Shown: positions 30,101 to 38,344 of the stretch, one piece after another
Layout: every line of letters begins with the position of its first letter
How positions within the stretch are numbered: position 1 is the first letter of the stretch
Assembly (NCBI GenBank): GCA_016706545.1
Contig: JADJJK010000031.1
Location: 1 to 64,000 of the forward strand
Length of the DNA stretch: 64,000 bases
Direction of reading: 5' to 3'
Source: Myxococcales bacterium
GTDB lineage: Bacteria; Myxococcota_A; Polyangia; Haliangiales; Haliangiaceae
Translations under genes and position numbers: made by a program
The notes under the pieces: generated by a model
What the model saw: the letters and a program-made list of their open reading frames with translations, nothing else
Databases searched by the model: none
Told to the model about the DNA's origin: nothing

Positions 30101-30289
30101 CGGAGGGCCGCCGGGGTCGACGGTCCCGCTGCCTGGATCGATGGGATCGAGCAGGCCCTCGCGGGTCACGGCCTGTGGCGCGGCGCTGGTGAGCGCGCCG
30201 GGGCCAAGCTCCGGTTCATCGCCCGCGACGCAGCTTGTGGCCACGATGCTGGCGGAGAGCAAGAAGGAGAAGCGGAGGATGCGGTCCAT
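27110..30289 (-). CDS. large FG-GAP / beta-helix lipoprotein
   Basis: 1059 residues from the ATG at 30289. The frame is open further upstream, but this start gives a clean lipoprotein signal, MDRILRFSFLLSASIVATSC. A Pro/Gly linker leads to five propeller-type repeats such as VVGDFKQLGRDQVLSIN and FAGNFSGYGTDQLLMLN. Residues about 480-780 look like a right-handed parallel beta-helix (RIEGLHLIGPAND, YITIEGNVFDRNRHAVSAGG), as in polysaccharide lyases and surface proteins. Four VCBS/FG-GAP repeats follow, for example ATGDFDGDGRADVFLATG and AIDVDRDGRTDLVFREG, with Asp-rich calcium-binding loops. It is probably surface-exposed and sugar- or adhesion-related. No catalytic residues are assigned. Confidence 0.8.
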   Translation of the reverse strand: MDRILRFSFLLSASIVATSCVAGDEPELGPGALTSAAPQAVTREGLLDPIDPGSGTVDPGGPPPPPRASVLGFPLGGATIERRFLMNHGAGDLPEMTGPADKQVVGDFKQLGRDQVLSINFEHGFGERRLMISTFNSSAPLGSPPPAPLYSELWGASTLLDGWDDEIDLALAGDFLGRGYDQLLLINRALDNGWWPDAPRARIIDFRGATPVVAFQQTHGEFGFPELAQHEDRVLVGDFRNLGRDQVLTLNGDPARVGRALAIHDFARAFGPLVPVVYTKNFAEIPELETWHDAADQVFAGNFSGYGTDQLLMLNRQYGTGRVRVFDFRWTDGPPLTLYWEEALESTALNGWHDAVSDWVFPGDFTGLGRDQLLFLNRRGSGGRALVADFGAGKPAKTRFLQPFGPPSVLDGLDDDDDIPVVGRFTAQTSDGLLLFNNAIVSSQRPERLVTSLAELTALLPADYSAAMATRYRGRILVPWWADWTLTSPLLLPTGVQLVGQRGALGQRPTLRYTSDASDLWGILVILGHHVRIEGLHLIGPANDNRSGSQKVSTAILGNVDIARQRGLHVVVADNELEHWTFAAYALANELSYRSTSGIDQRVPRQAPEDVGLVRFERNYVHHNHRNGAGYGVNLGGGAYITIEGNVFDRNRHAVSAGGLPFSGYTARHNFVLQGGYTESGFLGIDYWNQHFDVHGTASDGYGGLAGEHFLIEHNTIRGEQDGRPAFTLRGRPSLGAYFRNNVVVHDDLDEAVSLKTWSGSTGIGEDQAAFNFHPEPGNTYNTDRIGELATGDFDGDGRADVFLATGTGWFISHGGDSEWRFVRASTLVRSELAFADLDNDGKTDVAWRDASGWIVFARGGGAAQEYLATSPVPISELRFFDLGGDGKTDLFRVSGAQWLLWERTTGAWTVINWLGGTINELRFGQFDPYPGIDVAMATGGYWQFSSAGRSAWRPLNTAWQTSLSTTAAIDVDRDGRTDLVFREGSQWKWSRYGLFAPQVLRSGVDPVLDRVDAVLWGNFNGVGGTDALRWQGGSSVVFSTWQGPGSGDAAVPAWRTMR

Positions 30290-30525
30290 GCGCGGGGGAC
30301 TCGCAAGGTCGGTGCCAGCGGCGCGCCGCGCGGTTTGGGCCGCGCCGCGCGGTGTTTCACGGGCGCGCAGCGTCAAGGAGCGCGCCATCACGGCGGTCGC
30401 AGGCGACGCGCGCGGGGGCGGTGGCCGGGTTGTGTGTGCGGACTGGCCAAACAACGCCACCGCTGGGTGCGCTGGCGCCCTGTCGGGGCAGCCGAGCCTG
30501 GCGACGCCTGCTCGATCCGATCACC

Positions 30526-32040
30526 TCACCGCGCGCGCGGGAGGAACGCAGCGGGGCCGCGGTACTCGGGGACCACGCGAGCCGGCGCGGTGGTGAAGGC
30601 GCCGTCGAGCGCGGCGCGGTAGAGGTGCCGCTCGGCGAAGGACTCGCCCTCGTGGGCTTCTTGGTCGTCGCCGCCTTCGCCTTCGCCTTCGCCGCCGCTG
30701 GCGCCGCTGGGCTCGCCCTCCTCGTCGTCGTCGGGACCCGCCTCGCCATCGTCAGGGAGCGCTGGCCCCGCGGTGGCGGCATGGGAAGGCTGCGCCGCTG
30801 CGTTCGTGGGCTGGGCGGCGCGGTCCACGGGGCTGGGCGCTGGGGCCTTGGCCGCCGGGGCCTTGGCCGGAGCCTTTGCCGGAGCCTTGCCTGCTTGGGC
30901 CTTGGCGGCCTTGCCGACTGGCGCCTTGGCCGCGTGGGCCGCGACGTCGTCACCGCGATCGCCAACGAGGAGCGCGAACCGACCATCCGCGGAGATGGCC
31001 TCTCCGCGGTAGCCCTTCCAGCACTTGTACTGACCTCCCGTGGCGGCCATGATGCAAGCCGCGCTGCCGTCCTGGACCAGCGCCCACGCGCCGTTGGCGG
31101 ACCACGCCTTGACCGCGCCGCTGGCCATGGCCTTGCGGCGAGTGGCCTTGCCATCGAGCGCAAAGCCAAAGAGCAGCTCCTTGACGATCACCTGCTTGCC
31201 GCGGCGGGCCTGGCCCTCGTAGATCCCCAGCGCGCGGGCCCCGGAGGGGCTCACGGACAGCCCGCGACGCGGCGCCTCCTTGGCGACTCGCCGCGGCGGG
31301 GCAGCGCCCGCGGGCTTGCTCGCGGTCAGCGGCGCCTCCCAGATCCCGCGCGGGTCAGCCCACACCAGGCGGGTCTGCGGCCCGCTGCCAGCGAGCATCA
31401 CGTGCTCGGCCGCCAGGTTGCGGACCACGCGCTGGCCGGTGTCCAGGTGGATCGCCATCGCGGTGCCCACGCTGGTGGCGCACAGCACCCAGGTTCCATC
31501 GGGCGAGATCGTCGCGCGGCCGGCCGCGCAGGGCAGCTTGTGGAACGCGCCGAGCTGCAGCGGCGGCGGCGCGGACTCCTCGGCGTCGATGGCGTCGAGC
31601 CCCGCCGGGCCGGTCAGCGGCGCCCAGTACCAGCCGCGCGCCGGCGCGCCGAGCAGCAACGTGCGCGCGGCGCCGTCGACTTGCAGGGAGGTGGCGAGGC
31701 CAAGCTCTGCCGGGACGGCGCCTAGCTCGCGCGGGGCGCCCTTGTCCGCGGCCATCCACACCGCCCCCTCCTTGACGTACAAGAACGGCGGCGGCGGCGC
31801 GGCGGCGGCAAACGCGCTGGACGCAGCGGACGCGACGACCCCGAGGAGCGCGGTGAGCCAGAGCGCCACCAGCGCGCGGCGCCGACCCGCTGGCGCCACA
31901 CGGCGCCGACCCGCTGGCGCCACGCGGCGCCGACCCACTGGAGGTCGGCCGCGGGGGCGGCTTGGCCTGTCGGATCGACTGGTTCGCGCTGCGCTCGTCA
32001 TGCTCGACACGGTCGTCACCATCGTCACCATCGTCACCAT
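30526..32040 (-). CDS. exported beta-propeller-like protein with acidic tail
   Basis: 504 residues from the ATG at 32040. This start is uncertain because 9-bp repeats supply several ATGs (32040, 32031, 32022, 32001). The N-terminus has Arg-rich repeats (GRRRVAPAG) made by a 27-bp DNA repeat, then a hydrophobic signal or anchor, ALVALWLTALLGVVASAASS. The body has strand repeats of propeller type: ATISPDGTWVLCATSVGTAM, GLSVSPSGARALGIYEG, and later EAISADGRFALLVGDRGDD. Residues about 375-410 are (K-A-P-A) repeats, and the stretch after that is Glu/Gly/Asp-rich. No catalytic motif is seen. It is last in a co-directional row, 13 bp after the preceding gene. Confidence 0.65.
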   Translation of the reverse strand: MVTMVTMVTTVSSMTSAARTSRSDRPSRPRGRPPVGRRRVAPAGRRRVAPAGRRRALVALWLTALLGVVASAASSAFAAAAPPPPFLYVKEGAVWMAADKGAPRELGAVPAELGLATSLQVDGAARTLLLGAPARGWYWAPLTGPAGLDAIDAEESAPPPLQLGAFHKLPCAAGRATISPDGTWVLCATSVGTAMAIHLDTGQRVVRNLAAEHVMLAGSGPQTRLVWADPRGIWEAPLTASKPAGAAPPRRVAKEAPRRGLSVSPSGARALGIYEGQARRGKQVIVKELLFGFALDGKATRRKAMASGAVKAWSANGAWALVQDGSAACIMAATGGQYKCWKGYRGEAISADGRFALLVGDRGDDVAAHAAKAPVGKAAKAQAGKAPAKAPAKAPAAKAPAPSPVDRAAQPTNAAAQPSHAATAGPALPDDGEAGPDDDEEGEPSGASGGEGEGEGGDDQEAHEGESFAERHLYRAALDGAFTTAPARVVPEYRGPAAFLPRAR

Positions 32041-32053
32041 CGGGGAGGCCTCG

Positions 32054-33259
32054 CTAGCTGGCCACGAGCTGCGCGGCTTGCGCCGCCCGGTCGAGCAGGG
32101 ACGAGACAAAGCGCCCCTTGCCGGTCACCTCGAAGAGGACCACCGGGCCAAAGCGCGGGAAGTGGACCTCGAGCGCGCGCACCGCGTCGCTCACCATCTG
32201 GCCGTCGCGCAGGAAGTCCGCCTTGGTCAGCGGCTTGCCGTCGATGAAGACCTCGGAGAGAAACTCCAGCGGGGCGATCCACATCGCGCCGTCGCGGTGG
32301 ATGCGGTCGCGGATGGCGCCCGGCACCGCGTCGTGCTTGGTCACCACGTGGTCCCAGTCGCGCTTGCCCAGCGCGGCGGCGACGTCCAGATCGAAGCGCT
32401 CCGGCGGGAAGATCAGCACGACCTTGCCCTCGCACTCGGCGGTGCGCAGCGGCGGCCCCTTGGGCGGCGCTGGTGGCTCGGGCGCGGCGGGCGCTGGCGG
32501 CGCGGCGGGCTTGCCGCCAGCGGGGCCGGCGGCGGCGGCGGGCGGCTTGACCCGCTTGGCTGCCGGCGCGCCCGGCAGGATGGAGAAGCGCTCCATCGCC
32601 GCGAGCTGCGCCTCCATCTCCAGCGAGCGCGTGGGCATCCAGGTGCCGTCCGCCTCGAGCACGTCGAGGATGATGAGCGGACCGCGGCGCTCGACGTTCA
32701 CGCCCTGCAGGCCGGCGAGGATCTCCTCGTCGTCGAGCTCCTCGAGGCGCTTCTCGTACGCCATCAGCTTGGTCTCGAACTCCTTCTGGCTCAGCTGCGA
32801 CGCGCGCTTCTTGCCGTCCACGTCGGTCTGCGGATCGAGCACCCACGGCAGGAGCGCGATGCCGCGCAGATCGCGCGCGCTCCGAGCCACCAGCACGGCG
32901 TCGCCCCAGCTCCCCATGGCAAACAGGCGCCCGAGCCGCACCGGGAGGTTGGTACACATCGTGACGAGCCAGTCCTTGGCGTGGCGCAGATCCACCGGCA
33001 CCAGCTCTTCTGGCCCGGGGTTGGCGCGCATCGGGCCGGCCTCGTCCGCGATGAAGATGAGCCGCTTCTCGTTGCGGTGGCGAAATGGCATGCTGGGAAA
33101 CAGCTCCATCTCGGCGCGCGGATCTAGCGAGTCCACATCCAGGAGCTTCTGGCCGGTGAGGGCTTCTTCGCCACCGAGCCCAGCGAGCAGCGTCTTTTGA
33201 TCCAACGCGGCGTTGCCGGCGAAGATGAGATCGGTGACCAGGGTATCGAGAGAGAGCAT
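32054..33259 (-). CDS. protein of unknown function, two domains with Pro linker
   Basis: 401 residues. I prefer the ATG at 33259, which has AAGGA eight bases upstream and sits 11 bp after the preceding gene; a longer frame would overlap that gene. Residues 1-220 form one alpha/beta-looking domain containing KRLIFIADEAGPMRANPG and DAVLVARSARDLRGIALLPW. Residues about 225-270 are a Pro/Ala linker. Residues about 275-401 form a second domain with KVVLIFPPERFDLDVAAAL and RFGPVVLFEVTGKGRFVSSL. No signal peptide or membrane segment is present. I do not recognise the family. It is probably co-transcribed with the VWA-domain gene. Confidence 0.7.
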   Translation of the reverse strand: MLSLDTLVTDLIFAGNAALDQKTLLAGLGGEEALTGQKLLDVDSLDPRAEMELFPSMPFRHRNEKRLIFIADEAGPMRANPGPEELVPVDLRHAKDWLVTMCTNLPVRLGRLFAMGSWGDAVLVARSARDLRGIALLPWVLDPQTDVDGKKRASQLSQKEFETKLMAYEKRLEELDDEEILAGLQGVNVERRGPLIILDVLEADGTWMPTRSLEMEAQLAAMERFSILPGAPAAKRVKPPAAAAGPAGGKPAAPPAPAAPEPPAPPKGPPLRTAECEGKVVLIFPPERFDLDVAAALGKRDWDHVVTKHDAVPGAIRDRIHRDGAMWIAPLEFLSEVFIDGKPLTKADFLRDGQMVSDAVRALEVHFPRFGPVVLFEVTGKGRFVSSLLDRAAQAAQLVAS

Positions 33260-33270
33260 CGCAAGATCCT

Positions 33271-35746
33271 TTACAAGGTGCCGCTGCGCTGGCGCAAGAG
33301 CCACTCCAGACCCAGCAGTAATACCGCCAGAACCAGCAGTCCGGGGCGGCTCCAGAGCTCAACATCGGTCCGGCGGTCGACTCGGACCACGCGGGGGGGA
33401 TCAAAGGCCAGGTCGGCGGGGAGCCGGTCGGCGGGGCCAAGGCTCTGGCCTTTGCTGGTCCGCGACACGGTGTCCAGGAGCTCGGGGTTGCCTCCGGGCT
33501 GATCCAGCTCGTGGCCACCGTCCTTGACCAGGTAGATGTCCGAGGCGGTGGTCTCAAGCCCGCCGACGGTGGAGGTGCCCTCCACGCGGTAGACGCCAGG
33601 CGCGCCGGCCACCAGCTCGAAGCTGCCGAGCCCATCCTCGCTGGTGGTCACCGTGCCCTTTTTCACGAGCTGCGCCGTCTTGGGGTCCGCGCCTCGGCGG
33701 ATGACCAGGGCGACCTTGCCGCGCGGCGTCGGCTGGTAGTCGCGGCCGAGCAGGCGCACCCCGATGCGCACCGGGGCGCCGGGCGCGTACTCCACCGCGT
33801 CGCTGTCCACGTGCAGGTGCCGCAGATCGGGGTCCTGGATGAGCCAGCGGATGGCGTTCTCCCAGAACCGGGCGTAGTGGCGGCCGTCGTCGCCGGCGCG
33901 CGCGGCGGCGACGAAGCCCCAGCGCCACAGCGTGTCGGTGGTGACCGCCAGGCTGCGGCCCTTGCCGTAGTCGCCAGCGACGATGACCGGCAGCGGCTTG
34001 CCGCCCTCGGCCTTGAGCGTGGGGTGGGTGGCCAGGACCGCGGCGCCGGACTTGGCGCCGAGCACCAGGTTCGTGCCCTCGAGCAGCGGCAACGCGCGCC
34101 AGGCCGCGACGTTGTCCGCGGGCTCGTAGCGCAGCCGCGGTGACGGGGTGGCCGAGGCCGGCCTGGGTCAGCACCGGCGAGAACCGGGCGGTGTCGAGCG
34201 TGGCCCCGGGGCGATACGGGCCGGGCAGCTCCACCGGCAGGGCCGCCGCCACCGGCGTGCCGTGATATCCGCCCGAGGCAAACGACTGCGCGCCTCCGAG
34301 CATGGCCAGGGCGCCGCCGCCCTCGACGTAGGCGCGGATGCTCTCCAGGTAGTCGCCGATGCCGTAGGGCAGATACTCGAAGTTCTGCAGCACGATCAGG
34401 TCGAACGAGGGGAGCTGCTCCTCGAACAGCTCGCGCGTGGGGAACGGGATGAGCGACATCTCGTCGTTGGGGACCAGGGAGATATCGTCCTGGGTGCGCA
34501 GGATGAAAAACGAGATCAGATCGACGTTGGGGTTGGCCTTCAGCATCTGGCGCAAGGCGCGGACGTCCCAGGACGGCTGCCCCGCCACCTGCAGGACGCG
34601 GATCTTGTCGCGCAGCACCCGCACCACGAAGGCGCGCGCGTTGTTGCTGGTGACCGACTCTCCGCCGACGTGCGGCACCGCGACCTCGTAGACGTAGCGC
34701 CCGACGCGCGGCGGGGTGATCTCGAAGGTGACCCGCACCTCGTGGTCGCCCGCTGGCAACTCCACCACCTTCTGACGCAGCGGCTGGCCGTCGGTGGACA
34801 GGGTGACCGGGATCTTCTGCGCGGACAGGCCGGTGGACTGGATGACGGCGTCGATGCGCACCACGGTGCGCACGAAGGCGAACTCGTCGGCCAGCACGCT
34901 CTTGACCGCGAGGTCGCGCAGGCCCGGGCGCGCCGCCCACACGGTGTGGACGCGGGTCTCGAGCCCTCGCAAGAAGTCCTCGGCGTCTTCGTCGAAGCCA
35001 CCGGTGGCGGCGCCGTCGCTTATCACGATGATGCCGGCGAGGTCGCGGCCATCGTAGCGGCCGCGCACGTGCTCTAGCGCCTTGCGCAGGAGCGTGCTCT
35101 TGCCGGTGGCCTCCGAGGGGATCGACTCCTTGGAGGGCAGCGCCAGCACGGCGTCGGAGAACGAGAAGAAGTCGAGCCGGTGGTCGCGCGACCAGGCGGC
35201 GAGCGCGGGCTCCGACGCGGCCAGGAGCTGGCGCGCGCGGTCGATCCGGCGCGGCCCGGCCTTGGTCTCGGCCAGGTTCATGGACGCGGAGTCGTCGATC
35301 ATCACCGCGATGCGGTTGGGCTCGCGCGCCACCTGCCGCAGCTCGATGGCGGGCTCGAGGAAGAGAAACAGCGCGGTCATCGCGGCGCTGGCGCGCAGGC
35401 CGAGGATGATCGCGCGTCGCCAGGCGGTGACGCCCTGGGTCGAGCGCCACGCCAGCGCCAGGATGGCGACCACCGCGGCGGCGCCGAGGCCCAGCCCGAC
35501 CCGCCCCCAGGGCGACAGCAGCACCCAGCGGTGCTCGTTGAAGTCCGCGTTGCCGCGCGCGGCCAGGCGCACGGTGACGGCGATCAGCGCCTCGGCCACG
35601 ATGGCGCCGCCGGACAAGAGCGCGGTGGTGCCAAACGCGGCGCCAAAGCCCGGGCGGCCCCGCCGCACGGCGAACACGGCCGCCACCGCGAGCACGAGCG
35701 CGGCCAGGACCAGCGCCACGCGCAGCCACGGATCTAGCAGCTCCAT
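33271..35746 (-). pseudogene. VWA / GATase-like membrane protein, frameshifted
   Basis: One gene of about 825 codons read in two frames. From the ATG at 35746 (AGGAG ten bases upstream) come three N-terminal hydrophobic spans, then a von Willebrand A domain with an intact MIDAS start IAVMIDDSASMN and IIVISDGAATGGF. A GATase1-like domain follows (IRVLQVAGQPSWDVRALRQM, LIVLQNFEYLPYGIGDYL). At about 34141-34149 the sense breaks: the frame reads HPVTAAALRARG, while the next frame supplies RLRYEPADNVAAWRALPLLE and continues smoothly to a C-terminal Ig-like region and a final membrane helix (VLAVLLLGLEWLLRQ) ending at 33271. A one-base change would restore it. The cause could be a sequencing error, decay or frameshifting. 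Its partners are the DUF4159 gene upstream and the unknown gene downstream. Confidence 0.8.
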
Positions 35747-35803
35747 GTCAGCGTGGCTCCTGGCCGCCTGGCGCAGGAACGCGAGCTGTGCGTCGCGGCT
35801 CCC

Positions 35804-36667
35804 TCACTTGCGCGGCTTCGCCGGCACGTTCGCGCCGTCTTCGGGGCGCCAGCGCCTTCGCTTCATGATGAACGGGACATGCACCTGGTCGGTCTTGTAG
35901 TCGAGGCAAAGCGCATACATCGCCAGGTTGACGCCAAAGCGAAACGACAGCTCGCGCTGCTGCTCTCCCCCCGGTTCGCACGGAAAATCGTAGTTGCCAA
36001 AGTCGTCGCGCGCCCAGGCGCCGCCCAGGTCGTTGGCGGTGTACACCGCGACCAGCCGGCCGTCCCGGCTGATGCCCTCGAGCGCGGGCGAGATCGCCAG
36101 CCGGCCGAGCGGCCGGTCGAGCAGGTAGAACGACTTGAAGGCGACGTGCTCCGGGTCGATGATCTCCAGGCCCTTGCTGGGCCGCGGGAGCACCGCGTCC
36201 AGGAGCTTGCGCACCGACTGGTCGAACGCGCCGCCGACGGACCCCTCCGCGGAGTCGATGAGCAGAAAGCCGCCGAAGGTCAGGTAGCGACGCAGCGACT
36301 CGATCCCGCCGGCGGTCGGCAGGTCGAACGCGCGGTCACCGGCGAAGTACAGAAACGGGGTCTCGTGCAGCTTGTCGCTGCCGAGCGCGACCTTGTTGGC
36401 CTCGAGCTCTGCCTCCACCGAGGTCCGCTTCTCCAGCTCCCAGGCCAGGCGGCGCAGCGCGTGGGGCCGCGGGTTCCACGCCGAGCCCAGCGAGAGCTGG
36501 CCGAAGCGAAACTTGGAGGTGGGGCCGATGGCCCAGGCGGCGCGCGGGCCGAGCGCGGCGGCGAGACCCGCCGCGGCGACGCCGCCCAGCCACTGGCGGC
36601 GCGTGGTCAACGCGAATCCAGGGGGCGAGCCCTTGGACCGGCCTGGCTTGTGGGGACCTCTGACCAT
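35804..36667 (-). CDS. DUF4159-family protein with Tat signal
   Basis: 287 residues. The N-terminus has a twin-arginine signal (TTRRQWLGGVAAAGLAAALG, then AAWA), so it is exported folded. The mature part matches the DUF4159 family: FRFGQLSLGSAWNPRPHALR, TPFLYFAGDRAF, then LRRYLTFGGFLLIDSAEGSV and SRDGRLVAVYTANDLGGAWA. The family is often found beside MoxR ATPase, DUF58 and VWA proteins in envelope-related operons. Here the VWA gene follows 57 bp downstream, but no moxR or DUF58 gene lies upstream; an AmpG-like transporter does. The biochemical role of the family is unknown. Confidence 0.85.
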   Translation of the reverse strand: MVRGPHKPGRSKGSPPGFALTTRRQWLGGVAAAGLAAALGPRAAWAIGPTSKFRFGQLSLGSAWNPRPHALRRLAWELEKRTSVEAELEANKVALGSDKLHETPFLYFAGDRAFDLPTAGGIESLRRYLTFGGFLLIDSAEGSVGGAFDQSVRKLLDAVLPRPSKGLEIIDPEHVAFKSFYLLDRPLGRLAISPALEGISRDGRLVAVYTANDLGGAWARDDFGNYDFPCEPGGEQQRELSFRFGVNLAMYALCLDYKTDQVHVPFIMKRRRWRPEDGANVPAKPRK

Positions 36668-36688
36668 CGCGGCGAGAATAGCACTACC

Positions 36689-38027
36689 TCACTGCGCGGC
36701 ATCATCGCGCCCGGCCGCGAAGCCGCGGCGCGGGAACAAGAACCACGCCGCGCCGGTGGCCGCCAGGCACAAGACGGTGGCCGCGCCGAACGTGCCCGGG
36801 TAGCCGATGCTGTCGGCCAACAGGCCGCTGACCGCGGACGCGGTGCCGGTGGCGATGACGACGGCGCTGGCCTGCACGGTGTAGTCGGTGGCGGCGTGCC
36901 GGGGACGCGCCCAGTCCATCATGGCGGTGAACAGCGCCGCGGTGCCAAGGCCGCTGGCGAAGTGCTCGGTGGCGCACGCGGTGTAGGTGGCGAGCCGGCC
37001 TGCGTCCGACAGCGCGAGCGCCAGATAGCCGCCGACCGACACCGCCTGGGCGACGCCGAAGAGGACGAGCGCGCTGGCGGCCAAGCGGTGTCACCAGGGC
37101 GCCGCCGGCCAGCGCGCCCAAAAGCCCCGACACAAACCCCACCGTGCCAAGGAGCCACCCGAGCTCCGCCAGCGACAGGCCGGCGTCGGTCAGAAACGGC
37201 CGCAGCATCCCGGTCGCCAGCGAGGTGCCCGCCTTGTAAAGGAAGAGCAGGGCCAAGATCCGCCCCACGCCGGGCAGGGCGAGAAAGTGCCGGCTCTTCT
37301 CCACACGGGGGACACCCGAGGTGCCCAAGGTAGCGGCAGATGCCGTTGCAGATGCCGTGGCAGATCCTGTTGCAGCGTCGGCCGGCGCCGGCTCTCGCGT
37401 GAGCAGGAGCGGCACGCTCGAGAGCGCGGTCAGCGCGGCCATCGCCGCGAACACGCCGCGGGGGCCCAGCGTGTCATAGGAGGCGAGCAACACGCCGCCT
37501 CCGATGATCATGCCGGCTCGGTAGCCGGCCACCTGCAGGCCGTTGGCGAGCCCGCGCTCGCCGGGCGCGAGCATCTCGACAGCGAGCCCGTCGGTGGCCA
37601 CGTCCTGGGTGGCGGCGAACAGGTTGAGCAGCACCACCCCGACCATGAGCTGGGACACCTCGGTGCCGTGCGGCAGCGCCGCCAGCACCACCAGGGTCAG
37701 CGTGCTGGCGAGCTGCATCGGCAGGATCCACGACTTGCGGCGGCCCAGGCGAGGCCAGTACCAGCGGTCCACCAGCGGAGCCCACAGGAACTTGAGCGCC
37801 CACGGCAAGGTCAGCAGCGCCGTGAAGCCGATCTTGCTCAGCGACGCGCCTTGCTGGCGCAGCAGCACCGGCACGGCCTGGGTGAAAAAGCCGTAGGGCA
37901 GCCCCTGCGCGAAGTACAACGAGCCGAGGAGGACCAGCCGGGCCACCGCGGGAGACCTGAGTGCGCCGGTGCGCGGCGGGGAAGCGCGGTGCGCCCCGCT
38001 CGCGGGCTCGTTCGCCGGCTCAGGCAT
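36689..38027 (-). pseudogene. AmpG-like MFS transporter, frameshifted
   Basis: A major-facilitator transporter of about 445 codons in two frames. The first part begins near 38027 (MPEPANEP; ATGs at 38066 and 38084 are alternatives, none with a clear ribosome site). It shows LYFAQGLPYGFFTQAVPVLL and the AmpG hallmark LFAATQDVATDGLAVEML; that family imports muropeptides or related molecules. It reads through helix 8 to GGALVTPLGRQRA. At about 37066-37082 the sense moves to the next frame, ASALVLFGVAQAVSVGGYLA, which supplies the last four helices and ends at 36689. One missing base would explain this. If the sequence is right, the product lacks its C-terminal helices. The stop lies 22 bp before the DUF4159 start. 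Confidence 0.75.
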
Positions 38028-38344
38028 GTGACCGCGAGCGTGACCGGTTTGCTGGCCAAACGCCATCGCCTGGCGCCGCTTCATCGACCGAATCAGCGAG
38101 CGGGCCGCGTGGTGTGGTGCAGTCCTCGGCTCGATGCGCGCCCGCTGACCCACGCGCGCCAGGGCGCGAGACCGCCAGACCTCGCTGGACCGCTCTGGAC
38201 CGCGCTGGACCGCTCTCTGGACCTCGAGCGCTGCATCGCGTCGCGACAGCGCCTGTTGCTGCGGTTGAATTCCGCGGTGGAGGTGTCGTCTACTGGCTCA
38301 CCTTGCGCTGCCCAGCTCACGGCGGCGCCTTTTCGGGGGAGTCC
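38028..38344. other. divergent intergenic region with CTGGACCG repeats
   Basis: 317 bp between the divergent AmpG-like and transglutaminase-like genes. At about 38180-38225 several imperfect copies of CTGGACCG occur. TTGAAT at about 38264 could be a -35 box, but no good -10 follows. No gene is seen. Confidence 0.5.
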
